DNA of 64,000 bases from Phytophthora quininea (lineage: Eukaryota > Oomycota > Peronosporomycetes > Peronosporales > Peronosporaceae). The notes beneath the pieces were generated by a model, which saw only the letters and a list, made by a program, of their open reading frames with translations, searched no databases and was not told where the DNA came from. The stretch covers positions 1-64,000 of the forward strand of contig JAAVTG010000019.1 in NCBI GenBank assembly GCA_011947345.1. Reading direction: 5' to 3'. This document shows positions 47,032 to 57,381 of the stretch, in pieces (within the stretch, counting starts at the first letter, position 1; the number at the start of each line of letters is the position of its first letter). The position numbers and the translations under genes were made by a program.

Positions 47032-47109
47032 GTAAACTTTCGATCAGGTCTCAGCCAGTGCCGCGGTTAAGGGGTCTTGATCTGCAAGCAAATTCGAAAG
47101 TTATCCCCG

Positions 47110-47732
47110 TATATTCATTCCGGGATTTGAATCGCTCAGTCAACTTTTGTGATGTCCGTCATTGGGAACTCACGCCACAGAACTGCGCTACGTTTTCGGT
47201 TTTCTGCTCCAGGTCTGACACCAGCTATGCATACAAGCGAGCAGATCTCGTTGGTCTTCTCCTTCTTTACCAATGCCCACGCCGCAAAACTCCGTTTAAA
47301 TAAAATGCCTGGAAGTTTTGTCCATGAATTCCACCACGGCCAAAGATGTAACCCTTCTAGCCCCAAAATATACAGAATGAAGCTCCATACTTTGGCAGCC
47401 GCCGTGGAAGCCACCCCCGTGGCTGCTGACTGCCTAGCACTTCGTGCGCTAGCTGCCAGCAGCACCTCCGCTTTCATCGCTCAGTTCGCCATTTGCTCGC
47501 TCAAACCTAAGCTCTGAGCTCCGAGCTCCAGCGCAATGCACGATGTGTGCATCTGGCGACGAACACCACCGAAGGGCATGCTGCCAGTGGTCCCCTCAAG
47601 CCCGTGCGTGAGGCGGGACCTTGCATGTCGAAGCCCCGTGGCGTACACGGACTCTCCGCCAGCCAAGCGCGTCGTCGTCTTTGTGGCCGACGGCTGCCGC
47701 GCAGACAAGTTCTTCGAGGCCAATGTCTCTTC
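47110..47732. repeat. tandem unit 2, part D'
   Basis: Copy of part D (33,905-34,531), now separated from part B by the LINE. It begins with the second TATATTCA and runs into part C at 47,733. Confidence 0.88.
47377..47730 (+). pseudogene. fragment resembling GPI ethanolamine phosphate transferase, second copy
   Basis: Same fragment as 34,177-34,527, including the DSPPAKRVVVFVADGC segment, cut at the same place by the next unit. Confidence 0.45.
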
Positions 47733-49747
47733 TTTAACCAGACAATCATCTGAAGACTTGGTTTAATTGAATGACGTATTCTCAAAACGGGGCACGCGTA
47801 CTTTTAGTGGGCAGCACGGGCGGCATGACGGCTGAAGATGTGAAGGACGTTCTGTTTATTCTACCGTCAGAACAGGACTCCACCTTCTCACCACGAACGA
47901 CGCGGTAATTTATACACGACTGCAACAGACTGCATAGCCAACAGGCGAACTTATTTTGCAGACTCGATTGCAATACGTCGTATCCTACACAGACATGTAG
48001 TTGGTCACCTAGCGACTCAATACAAAATTCAGGATTACACAAGTCTCACGAAAAATTTGACGACCTAATCCTGGTCACTTGAAAAAGCACTTACGAGTTT
48101 GTATACACTCAGAAGAGCCAGGTCTCAGCTTCGACATCAAGATCGTTGACGTCGGCGTCGCGAACTGGTAGCGTGCTTGACAATGGTTGCTTGCGAGGGC
48201 GCTTCCTCGACTTCTTCGGAGCTGCCACAGGCGGCTTATCACGGAGTGCCATGGCCGCCCGCTCTTTTGTTTGTCGTGGTTTGGAGAGTTTTGCAGCATC
48301 TCGTGCAGCTTTAGTGGCTTGCTTGGCAAATTCCTTCGCTTGCCTCTCTTCAAGTTTTGCTTGCTTGGCATTTTCCTTCGCTTGCTTCTCTGCGAGTTTT
48401 GCTTGCTGTTCTTGAAGCATGTCCGCGTAGCTTAACAAGTCGCCGCCCGACACTTTTTCGTCGACAAAGTCGCTTTTGGGTCGCTTTTGTGTGTGCGGCG
48501 CGAGGATCATCTTCAGCGACAAGTGCACGTCGTTGTCGAGGCCGCACTTGACAACATCCAAAGAGATGGCCTTCGAGTACCAATAGTTGAGGCCGAACGG
48601 GTGGAAGCAGTTTGACGAACCACTTAAACCACTGCAGGAATATATCCCGGTACCTCCTTGATGCTGGTGGTTACCGCGGCCTTGCGAACAAGGCTACGGA
48701 ACATGGCGGTGCCGATCGACAGTCCGTGGGTAGAGCGATAGAAAATCGCCTCGAGAAGCCCCTTATCGGCCCCGTCGTTGATGTACAAGAGCTGAGGACC
48801 GCGGCGACAGTCGATAGGGATGTATCCACGCACCCTTCACCAAAGTGATTCCCTCTTGACGTTGTACTTCTTGGTCGCCTCGCGAATTGGCATGCCATGG
48901 TTTACAGCGCATACTGCAGCCAAGTATAAATCTGCCGGAGAAGTGGTCGAAACAGCTGTCTGCAGAGACGTCATGGCAGCATTGGATGCTGGAAGGAGGT
49001 TGTTCGGAGGCCGGCGACGTTCGCGAAATGAAGTCTTGCTGGGACTGCGGGGCTCGATCGAAACGGGAGAGCTTCCTCTCTCCATCCATGCCGCCGTAAT
49101 TATGCTAGGAGCTGTAGTTCGTAAAAAAAAAAAATCGCTGATAAGGTGGAGCACTCCAAATCGGGCTTTGACTAAAATTTGTATACTTCATGTGTGGCCG
49201 GAAACATGTCTTGACCGGAATTGTCAGACCCGGATATGTCGTATGCGCTTATTTTGACCGTCGTACCAGCCAAAGCCAATATCTCTGGCGGAGAAATATA
49301 CTCCACGCAGAACAAGGTGCTGCAAAGGCAAACAATATTTGAAAGCCCTTCTCCACCTCTCTGGAATGAAAATATTCTGAAATGTCAAGTCAGAGGTGTC
49401 GAACCTGACACATCCCGAATCCAGGCACGTGTTGCATCCAGCCTTCCACTCTTTTCGTCTTCACTGAAAGTTCGAACGGAGAAGATTGGACCACTAAAAG
49501 GCAAAGGCCAAAACGTAGAACGGGGGCGCAATCGCCACCGATGCCCCATTGATTTCCTTTCACCACAGTATTCCTTCAATCGTAGCTAACCACATATCCT
49601 TCTGGGCGCTCGGTCGGTTCCGAAATTGCATCCATTGAAAGTTCAAACAGATACGCGTTTTCAGTTGGAACATGGTATTGTTTCTTAACCAGCAAGTAAG
49701 TGCTTGTGCTGCATGTTCCCTAGCACGCTTCTTAAGCCCGGAAATCA
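47733..49747. repeat. tandem unit 3, part C
   Basis: Direct copy of 34,532-36,54x (offset 13,201). Homology to units 1 and 2 weakens at the RXLR gene, where unit 3 carries a more RXLR-b-like version (49,748-54,340). Confidence 0.9.
48109..49154 (-). pseudogene. pogo-like DNA transposase remnant, copy 3
   Basis: Same arrangement as copies 1 and 2, but the helix-turn-helix frame is broken near 48,836, where a C-to-T change and nearby differences leave two shorter frames. Confidence 0.55.
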
Positions 49748-49876
49748 CTACGCCTTCTTCTTGTTGGCAAGCTCGTACATTTTATGGTACATCTGCACAA
49801 ATGGGTCATCGAGGTCGTAGATGTTGCGGCCCTGGGCATTGGTAGACGAAGGGGTGACGCCGAACCTGGCGAGAAT
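49748..49876 (-). pseudogene. C-terminal piece of the split unit 3 RXLR gene
   Basis: In − orientation the piece begins in ARFGVTPSST and ends ANKKKA before a stop at 49,748. It matches the end of the RXLR-b genes. Its upstream edge is the AGAAT target duplication (49,872-49,876) of the solo LTR. The N-terminal piece is at 54,051-54,340. Confidence 0.8.
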
Positions 49877-50269
49877 TGCGACAGGATCATGATGAAGCCA
49901 GGATCCAGGAGCAAGAAGCAACGGACGAGTACCCATAGGAGCAGATGCTCGGGACAAACCAATGACAAGCGGCCATTTTAACAAGACGTAAGATTAGTAT
50001 GGAGTAGCGAGTACGGAAAGAATGAGGTTCAAGTCGAAGCACCGAACGGAGTGGCGACTCGTCCCATTCATTCTTGAATCAACCAAAGACAAAACAAGTC
50101 TTCACTGCTCTGGCCAAGCAGACGTGTGATTCTTCTAAGACCTCTAAGACTGAGCGAGAACGCGCACGACTCAACAATTAAATAAACGACCTGCTTCCTC
50201 TTAAGTGCTACCAAGATCCTCGTTAGTCAGAGCTCCGGCTACACCGAGAGCTCTGCTAACTTCGTGACA
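49877..50269 (+). mobile_element. solo LTR of a retrotransposon
   Basis: 393 bp starting TGCGACAGG and ending TTCGTGACA (TG...CA), flanked by the 5-bp duplication AGAAT at 49,872-49,876 and 50,270-50,274. It carries an AATTAAATAAACG stretch suitable for polyadenylation near its right part. No internal retrotransposon coding is next to it, so it is a solo LTR. I cannot tell Copia from Gypsy. Confidence 0.75.
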
Positions 50270-50278
50270 AGAATCGTG

Positions 50279-50288
50279 TCTTCGCTAT
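50279..50288. repeat. MULE target-site duplication, left
   Basis: TCTTCGCTAT, repeated at 54,041-54,050. It lies only 4 bp from the target duplication of the solo LTR. Confidence 0.85.
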
Positions 50289-51005
50289 GAGTAAAGGTGG
50301 TAAGTACCACTGATTTGGACCGCAGCACCACGGGCGTGGGCTAAATCACCAAAAATGTCAGCTGGCCGTTAGCACCACGTGTACAGACTGCAGTCACCAC
50401 CAGGAAGGGCTTTTTCACCAAAGGGTTCACGACTCGAAGTATTGTTCAATCCTGCAATAGCGCGATCCAATATTATCTTCATTTGTACCTGACTACACAA
50501 CTTGTGCTGAAGGTGTGGTTGACCACCTACAAGTCCTTAGAGCCGAGCGTACTGCTGCATCTAGACATCTGTGTACGAACCCACAAAGCAACGCTGTTAC
50601 TGCAGGAAATCACTTATCGCTCATCGAATGAATTATTGTACTATATTACCACTCCGCCTCAGGAGAAGATTTCTCCACGTGGTGTTTGTACCTAGTATCT
50701 GCGTCTCTTTGTTTGGGCACAAGACGCTCGAGGGACTGTACTTGGGCTATGTGAAGCGGTGTCAGCGCCACTCGGATGCGCAGCGGGTCGGCTGCAACTG
50801 GTATTTAACAGTGCCACATAGCTCAATGGCTGTGGTACCAGTGGGGCATGTGGGTTAGTGTCATTGTCAGCGCTTCCCGAGTCGCGCCAATCACTCAACC
50901 CACCGATCTCTGCATCGACTACTGTATTCCTACATTGTTCAAACGGTTCTTCGTCTTCGTAGTCTGGAGAGAATGACAAATCTGCCTCGTAAGCCACGCA
51001 GCCAG

Positions 51006-52990
51006 TCACATTGTAGCTTCGTTCGTTGTATCTTCGTCCTCCGGGAGGTGAGGCATCTGCGATAGGTTCCAATACAGCGGGCGTATCTTGAGTTTGCGGG
51101 TTGGAATTGGTGTGCCTTTGAGGTTTCCGCTTCTTTTTTCCTTTGCTTTAGTACGCCTCGAGGATGCAAGAACAAATCGAGGTTCAAGATCGGGCATACC
51201 AGGACATGGTACTCCCGCTGTCACCGTTGCGTGAATAACATGTACACAAATCCCGTACTTAAAGAAGTATCGACACCCACAAGCTTTGTTTCCAATATCC
51301 ACAGTCCATCCACACCGAGGCATTCCAAACCATTGCATGCGCCGGATATGAGGAGACTTTATTGGTTTGTTCACATCATCAGGGTTTTTAATCTCGTCAT
51401 CCTTTTCGTCGGATTCCGCCTTGAGGTTTTCTATTGCCTCAGCCTTGTGAAAAACCAACGCTGTACGAGTGTCTCCTGATGGGGGCTGTATTTCAGCTCT
51501 GAGTTCCCGCGCTTAACATATCCGTTGTATAAGGCTCGAAGGCGGTACGATGCAGCTGGTGTCGTGTGAAATGGAGCACGGTCGTTGATAAAAGCCAATC
51601 GAGATGTATCCAGTCGATTCACAAGTTCAGTAGGCGTAGCTTTTGAAGAATCATTGACGAGTTTGAGTGTTCGATGGTAGGTTTCGACAGGATTGTTAGT
51701 TGCTGCAGCCCCGGGTTTGGTAAGGTAAGCTTGCCAGTTCGAAAACCTAGAGTTGGTTATCCATTGTTTCTTCAAACGCAAACTAATTTTGCGAAAAGGT
51801 GTGTTCGTTCTGCCTTCGGTAGTCCATTTGGCGAGAGCATGGTCCCTGAGCTTTATATACTCAACTCTTGTTCGAGCAAAGTGCATCGCGTTGGAGTCGG
51901 TAAAAAGCATGCCAATAAGACGTGGTTGAAGTCCACGTGTGTGGTTCTTCACGTTTTGCAAAACGTGGAACCAACACATTAATATGTTGGTGTCGGGGAG
52001 CTCCGCTCTAATCGCATTGTAATGTGCGTCATCACAGTCCGTCATAACAAACTCGGGCTTGAACACGCAGTCAAATGCATCCCTCATGACTTCCTTTAAC
52101 TCGCGCAGCAGCCATGCAATATCATCTTCTTTGCGTTGGGATGTACAACAATACATGATCGGGAAATAAGATCCTCGGCGATCGGAAAAACCAATCACGA
52201 ACACAGGGTAGTGTTTGTCTACCATGTTGTGCGTGCTATCCAAGTGCAAAATAGTGTTACAGTCTTGTAAACCTTGCACTTTAACGTAAGCGCTCAATAG
52301 AGAAAAGCATGTAAGAGCGATTCGAAAAGGTGAGGTTGCAGACCCATTGCCCAAATGCGGCTGCATTTCTCCTCCGCTGCATACCGCATCGCAAAGTACT
52401 ATTAATTTGTCAGGATCTCGTGAAATCGGTACACCAGATCGATGCATGTTTTGAGAGCAAATATCAATGACAGGCCGCATGGAATCGCTTCGGTTGTTCT
52501 TCTTCCAACGCTTTACGAAGCCAGCAACTTGTTTTAGGCGCGGAGCTGGTTTAGAAAATGCCCCTCCTGCAATTTTTTGCTGAGTAGCCCAAACAGTTTA
52601 TTTGGCACGACTGAAGCATTTTCCTCAAGCATCGAACGTAAATATGTCTTCATCTCCGCTGTGAGTTTTGGCGAGGCTGGGGCACTATCGTGCGAACTGT
52701 CATGGTTGTGCTCACGAGTGATGAACACCTCTGCAAAATTAGTTTCTTCGCAAGCATGGACTTTATAACGACACGAACAACCCGCATTGCATTGCCTTGA
52801 CGTACAGATCGTAACGACCCTCCTCACGAAGTGATCTTTGACATGAAGCACGTCCTCATCGCGAGCTAAATGGTCAAGCGAACACTTGCTTTTCTGGCTA
52901 TGGCGCCGGCAATGCGTTGGGAGCGTGTTTAAGTAAGCCTCCCAAGAAATATTCGATGTGCCTCCAGTGTTTTCGTCACTTCGCCAAATA
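51006..52990 (-). CDS. MULE transposase, frame-broken
   Basis: The N-terminal part has a zinc-binding DNA-recognition module (CNAGCSCRYKVHACEE, then REHNHD). The central 349-residue frame is the MULE DDE domain: LHLDSTHNMVDKHYPVFVIG, then FVMTDCDDAHYNAI and the CWFHVLQNVKNH segment. The C-terminal frame has a SWIM zinc finger (ACGCRYFFKYGICVHV, CxC..CxH). Frame changes near 52,557 (T run) and 51,450 (T run) are both in homopolymers. The upstream limit is approximate because I could not choose a start codon; coding-like sequence is visible to about 52,990. Confidence 0.88.
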
Positions 52991-53146
52991 CGAGTCCATG
53001 AAGGGCGTACTGCCTGTTGTAATTACGAAATTAACGCAGTATCATTAACGTTAGCTATGAGAAACACGGGTCGAACAGTAAATGTAATTGTACCTGAGGA
53101 GGGGCAAGCGTTTGAATGTCTCCGTTCTCTTGGATCGCGCGATTTG

Positions 53147-53803
53147 TCAAGGTTTCATCCACTTGGTGAGAGGGGTGTCGTCTTGTTCAAGTACATCAGC
53201 TCTGTCTGCGTGTATTAACTCTTCATTTGGACACGCACTGTCGCGTTGTGAGCCCGAACTACGGTCAGTTTTGGTGTTGGTATCGGCTTCAGAATTGGTG
53301 TCACACGTGCTATCCCCAACTTCTGATGAATCTTCACCTATTTTATCTTCACCAGATTCAGCTTCACGATCTCGATGAGAGTCTTGGCTGGAGCGTATAC
53401 ATGCAATCGTAGCTGATATCGCCTCATCAACCACATTACGCATCGCATCACTTAAGACGTCACTTCGAGTTGGACCTGCAATTTCGCTAGCTACCAGATC
53501 GAATGTTTGAATACTTCGCCATCCACTCTGCGTTGTTGAATTCACTAATCCACTGCTATCGGCATCCCACCGGATGACGTTGATGATAGGATCGATCTTA
53601 TCATGAGTGTCCAAGTGTATTGGATACCGATCGCGAGGAACAACGCGAAGAACTTGAGCTCGTCGAAGCCATTGCGGTGCGATTGTGGTACACGGTACGT
53701 AGTACGAAATGAAATCACCGGCTGAAAGACTCTTTTGGCCGATTCGTTTGATCAATGCTACGAGGCCAGGGGGTCTGTCGCTGGGATGACTGTCGGCGTC
53801 CAT
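53147..53803 (-). CDS. second ORF of the MULE, unrecognised
   Basis: 218 residues starting MDADSHPSDRPPGL. The first half looks like a compact domain (LSAGDFISYYVPCTTIAPQW), and the second half is acidic and serine-rich (GEDKIGEDSSEVGDS). It is intact and in the same orientation as the transposase, upstream of it. It could be an accessory MULE protein or a captured host gene. Confidence 0.6.
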   Translation of the reverse strand: MDADSHPSDRPPGLVALIKRIGQKSLSAGDFISYYVPCTTIAPQWLRRAQVLRVVPRDRYPIHLDTHDKIDPIINVIRWDADSSGLVNSTTQSGWRSIQTFDLVASEIAGPTRSDVLSDAMRNVVDEAISATIACIRSSQDSHRDREAESGEDKIGEDSSEVGDSTCDTNSEADTNTKTDRSSGSQRDSACPNEELIHADRADVLEQDDTPLTKWMKP

Positions 53804-54040
53804 TGACGAGAGGCTCTTGAAGGTATTCGTCGCGGGGTGGTAGTTTCTTTTGCAATGAGCACTCCAAAACGATAGCTATTTTGGCAATACGTCGCTAGCT
53901 ATTTTGACAATACAGCGATTTTCAGGTGCCTAACATCCTGCATTGGAGCATTGGTGATTTAGCCCGTATCAGTGGTGAGGTGAGCTAGTCCAAATCAGTG
54001 GTGAAGAAGCCCTCCTCGGTGGTGTTGCGGGAAATCCCTC

Positions 54041-54050
54041 TCTTCGCTAT
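54041..54050. repeat. MULE target-site duplication, right
   Basis: Second copy of TCTTCGCTAT. It lies inside the RXLR coding sequence. Confidence 0.85.
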
Positions 54051-54340
54051 CACCCTTCTTGATGGATTTGAACATGTTAGCCTTCACTTCGAACTCTTTG
54101 GTTTTTCCTTCACGGCTTGGAGCACTTCTTTGCCCATCAACTTGCCTACTCGGTACCCTGCCTGGGCATTCGACTTGGCTGCTTCGTATTTGGCTTTCAG
54201 GCCGTTAAAAGTGCCGGAGACCCCCTCTCTTCGCTGTCGTCGTCGCCAGCGACTCGAAGCGAGCGTTGATCGGTACTTCCGGCGAAGGCCGTGGCGAAGA
54301 GCACGACCATGGCAATGATCAGCAGGCGGAACGCGCGCAT
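54051..54340 (-). pseudogene. N-terminal piece of the split unit 3 RXLR gene
   Basis: The start at 54,340 gives a signal peptide like that of RXLR-b, then RSLR and SEER. The frame changes at a G run near 54,222, as in units 1 and 2. The body (EAAKSNAQAGYRVGKLMGKE) runs to the MULE target site at 54,041-54,050. The remainder of the gene lies 4.2 kb away, beyond the MULE and the solo LTR. Confidence 0.8.
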
Positions 54341-54350
54341 GGTCTCGAGG

Positions 54351-55374
54351 TGTAGTAGTGGTTTGTGGTGGTGGCTGGTGAATTGAAGAGTGAGGCATTC
54401 TGCTGTGCCAGTGCCGACTGCCGACACTCGTTTTTCAGTGAGGTACATTGGTGTAATTTAGCTCTGTTGACTAACGACTCTCAATGGCCTTAAAAACTGC
54501 GGACACTGTTGACGGGATGAAGTGGTCTGATCGTGTTCATAGGACGGTATCGACAGCAGATTCCGTTTGCAAGCTGCACACCAAACATGATCTGTCATAG
54601 GTAGAGGCATCAGTGAGTGTACCTGAAAGTAGTTCAGGCTTTCATGTATCGCTGAGCACCTGTACCGGTAACCTGGTGGCCGTCGTGGATGACGCTGCGC
54701 TTCTTAACGAATCGGAATGGCCAAGACTCGACGAAAGATTCGCATCGATAAGCTCTCGAGCCATGGACAGCGCTCGACAGGGTAGTGTTTACGATATTTC
54801 AATGTTGATGCGGCACCTAACGAAATACATGTGTAATAGGCGCACATCGCAATTGAGGTATCATGTGACCACGAGGAAATTTTCTACTCTTTAAAAATTA
54901 TGTTCCGCAACGAAACAAAAAGAGAGGAGAAGTAGCAGTCAAACGGCAGCGTACTCGATGCTACCGATGGCACTATCGACGTAGTCTCGTGTTCTACGGC
55001 TCCTACCTTCTTATCCAGCAAGTTAAGCTGCTTCAGTCGGTCTACAACATCGTCAACTTTTGCCTCGCCCATCGGATTTTCGTCGTTTCCCCTCAAGACA
55101 CAGTTAAATCCGTTCACCCAGCCGGTATTGACGTGAACTCTATTATACACGATAATTCAGAGGCGTAGTCGATTCGTCCCGCCGCCTTTGGCGTGCTTCT
55201 TTCTGCCGCGGCCCGTTGTCTTCTGCTTCACGTCTGGTGCTTCACAGCCTGTCTTTGCTTGCTTGCTTGATACGGCAATTTCGGAAGGCAAATCAGTACG
55301 GCAATTGCTATACGGTATCCATCCAGAGCGCCATTCATATCTTCAATCGTCATGCTGGGAAAAACTATGGTGTA
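54351..55374 (-). repeat. third copy of the RXLR-b upstream region
   Basis: About 1 kb upstream of the split RXLR gene matches 25,50x-26,484 of the right arm, including the initiator element (54,378-54,395), the 54-bp module (about 54,430-54,485) and the unrecognised fragment. It has 18 bases near 55,107 that the arms lack. Homology ends at ACTATGG (55,374), within three bases of the Helitron target in the right arm. Confidence 0.85.
54378..54395 (-). promoter_or_regulatory. initiator-like core promoter of the split RXLR gene
   Basis: Same CCTCACTCTTCAATTCAC string and spacing as the other RXLR-b promoters. Confidence 0.55.
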
Positions 55375-55485
55375 GTGGCTTTAGACCTTGCAGTTTGAGA
55401 AGTCGACTTGGGCGCTTGCTGGTAAATCGGAATCTGTATTGAGCGCAGCCTTTGCTGCTTAAGCGTTGGTTTCTGTTAGTTTCTG

Positions 55486-57381
55486 TTAGTTTCGCCTAGC
55501 TGCGCTTCTTTGGATATGCAGTGTGCCTTCGTGAGATCTGTACGATCTCACGGTCCGTTGCTTGTTGTTGTTGCTTGCTTGGATATGTCTGCTGGTACTT
55601 GCTGGAGTATCACTACACAACAATACAACGCATGCGATCAGCTCGCCAACACCACCCGTGTCCACCACTTCATTCAGCATCAGCTTTTGCAGTTGAGGCA
55701 AGAGATATTTCGTCAATGCCTTCCCATCCCAGGCGTGCCACACATGCCTCGCACCCAGCGCGAGTATCGGGTCTGACGCATAACTGCAAACCAACCCGTC
55801 GTTTTGATGGTACACGTATGCTAAGATTGCCATGTGGTCCGCTATGACTTTCGACGCCAAAACAGAACCCGAATACGGACGATGTCCGAGGCGACACAGC
55901 ATCGCCGCCACCCCGAACAAAGTCTCTTCGTTGTAGCTGCTCTTCTTGTTTGGAGGGAGCCCCAGCAGGAGCTTTTGCGCTGCAAATTCAACCAAGTGTT
56001 GTGTCCGAGCAACGTCGTCATGAAGTACCAAGTTGTAAGTACTCTGCCAGAGAGGACGACCCATTGAAACAAGCGCACCTCACGTGTTTTCCTCGTTTGC
56101 GTCGGTGGCGATGGCTTTGTAGCACTCAATTGGGATATTGGCATTCCCATTGTGCAGGTTGTTCTTCGCACGCCAAAAGATTCCATCGTGTAAGAGAGTA
56201 CAAACGGTGGGAACAGTGTCAACGAGCCCTCGCCATCCAGGAAGAGAGATGAAGGGTCCGACACCAACGGAGGTGTCAAATCGGTCACCTTCGAATTGGT
56301 GTCCACAAGTATCGCGAAGACTACACCTTTCCAGCCACTCGCCGCACTCACCGCTGTGAGGGCCCTACGCAGAAGCCGAAAGTAGTTGACGGGGTTGCCG
56401 AAAAGCAGCTCCCTAGCTTCGTCCACAACTAGGACCACCACCTTTCGGGTTTCTCTTCCAGTTGTGTTGTCGCTTTCTGTTCTGCCTCAGTAAGTGCGGC
56501 ACATACTCGTCCATCGGCGGAATCATCGAAGAGCTCCAGCCAATCGGTGCCAACGGTGGCCCAGTTGTGCTGCGCGTAGTGATAGATCGTTTGTAGACGC
56601 TGTTCCAACACCGCTTGCTTCTCCTCCTCCTTGTCTTTTTCTTCAGCAAATAGCCAATGTCGAAGCTTGGGCGTTGCCGCCGGAAAACCAGTCGACACAA
56701 CACGCTCCCGACGGGCGCAGATATACAGAACTCGCATGTCGATCGCCTTACTGCTCGTCGTCGGTGCCAACGTGTCTTCAGCCAGCTTTTGAAGCAGTCG
56801 GCTCTTCCCGAAGCCGGAACTCTGGGCGATCGTAAAATACGGCGCGGTGTACGCTTTCGGGTTCTTAGCGTAACGTTTCCAGCAGGCAGTCAAGTACCAC
56901 TTCAACTCGTTGCACCCGTTGCCCACGTACTCAGTCGAAAATGCTTCCCGGAGGCGTTGCTGCTGCACCGCATTTTGTGCGGTGTAGTGCTTCACAACCG
57001 GTGTACTGACGGTGGTCGCTGCGGCTTTTGCTACTTCGAAAGGGACTCCAGGGTACGCCGGATCGCAAGACAGAGCATTGGCGAGGCCAAGTCGCTGGAA
57101 GTCCAGTCGCGATGTTGCTGCTCCGGATGCAGCGGCTGCTGCTCAGTTCCAGGAGGGAGATGAGGTCGCAGCTTCTCAAACGCCGCCAGGAGACGAGGTC
57201 GCAGCTTCTCAAACGCCGCCGTCGCAACGATCTCCTCTATTGTATCCTCCTTGGTCTGGAGCAAACACACAGTTCTGGTGAGTGAGCAGGCCACTGACGC
57301 TACGCAGTCTAGGATGTGACCTACCTCTTCACCGACACCTGCCATGGTGAGTGACAGTTTAGTTGAGTCGTCTCCACTCAT
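55486..57381 (-). pseudogene. P-loop NTPase of the Crinkler-associated type, frame-broken
   Basis: A protein of about 630 residues in several frames. Walker A is IAQSSGFGKSRLL (near 56,810), and Walker B is VVLVVDEAREL (near 56,430). The C-terminal conserved part includes AAQKLLLGLPPN, ETLFGVAAMLCRLG and YASDPILALGARHVW. Frame changes occur near 56,440, 56,190 and 56,070. The N-terminal part (57,381-57,031) has no LFLAK header that I can recognise and contains an 11-residue tandem duplication. Similar GFGKS NTPases occur in Crinklers and in fungal expansions. A second copy lies in inverted orientation at 58,346-60,270. Confidence 0.6.
57159..57224 (-). repeat. 33-bp tandem duplication inside the NTPase gene
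   Basis: GAGGTCGCAGCTTCTCAAAC occurs twice, 33 bp apart. The length is a multiple of three, so it repeats 11 residues (AAFEKLRP...) without changing frame. Confidence 0.85.

Larger units (their letters stand above)
37532..47109 (-). mobile_element. LINE-type non-LTR retrotransposon with OTU-like domain
   Basis: About 9.58 kb on the minus strand. In order from its 5' end (47,109) it encodes a gag-like region, a CCHC zinc knuckle, an OTU-like protease domain, a long linker ORF, an APE-type endonuclease, a reverse transcriptase and a Cys/His motif after the RT. The 3' end is a CT-rich tail (AG repeats at 37,531-37,545 on the plus strand). It is flanked by the 8-bp repeat TATATTCA and separates part B from part D' of a tandem unit. 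Many frame breaks are present; several are single-base and in homopolymers, so I cannot say whether the element is active. Confidence 0.9.
50289..54040 (-). mobile_element. MULE (Mutator-like) DNA transposon
   Basis: 3,752 bp flanked by a perfect 10-bp duplication, in the usual MULE size range. Both termini begin GAG and share ACCACTGATTTGGAC and GGGCTAAATCACCA as imperfect inverted repeats with an indel of about 22 bases. It contains a MULE transposase and a second ORF, both on the minus strand. A region of about 200 bp just inside the left end (50,483-50,695) has only weak open frames. Confidence 0.88.
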
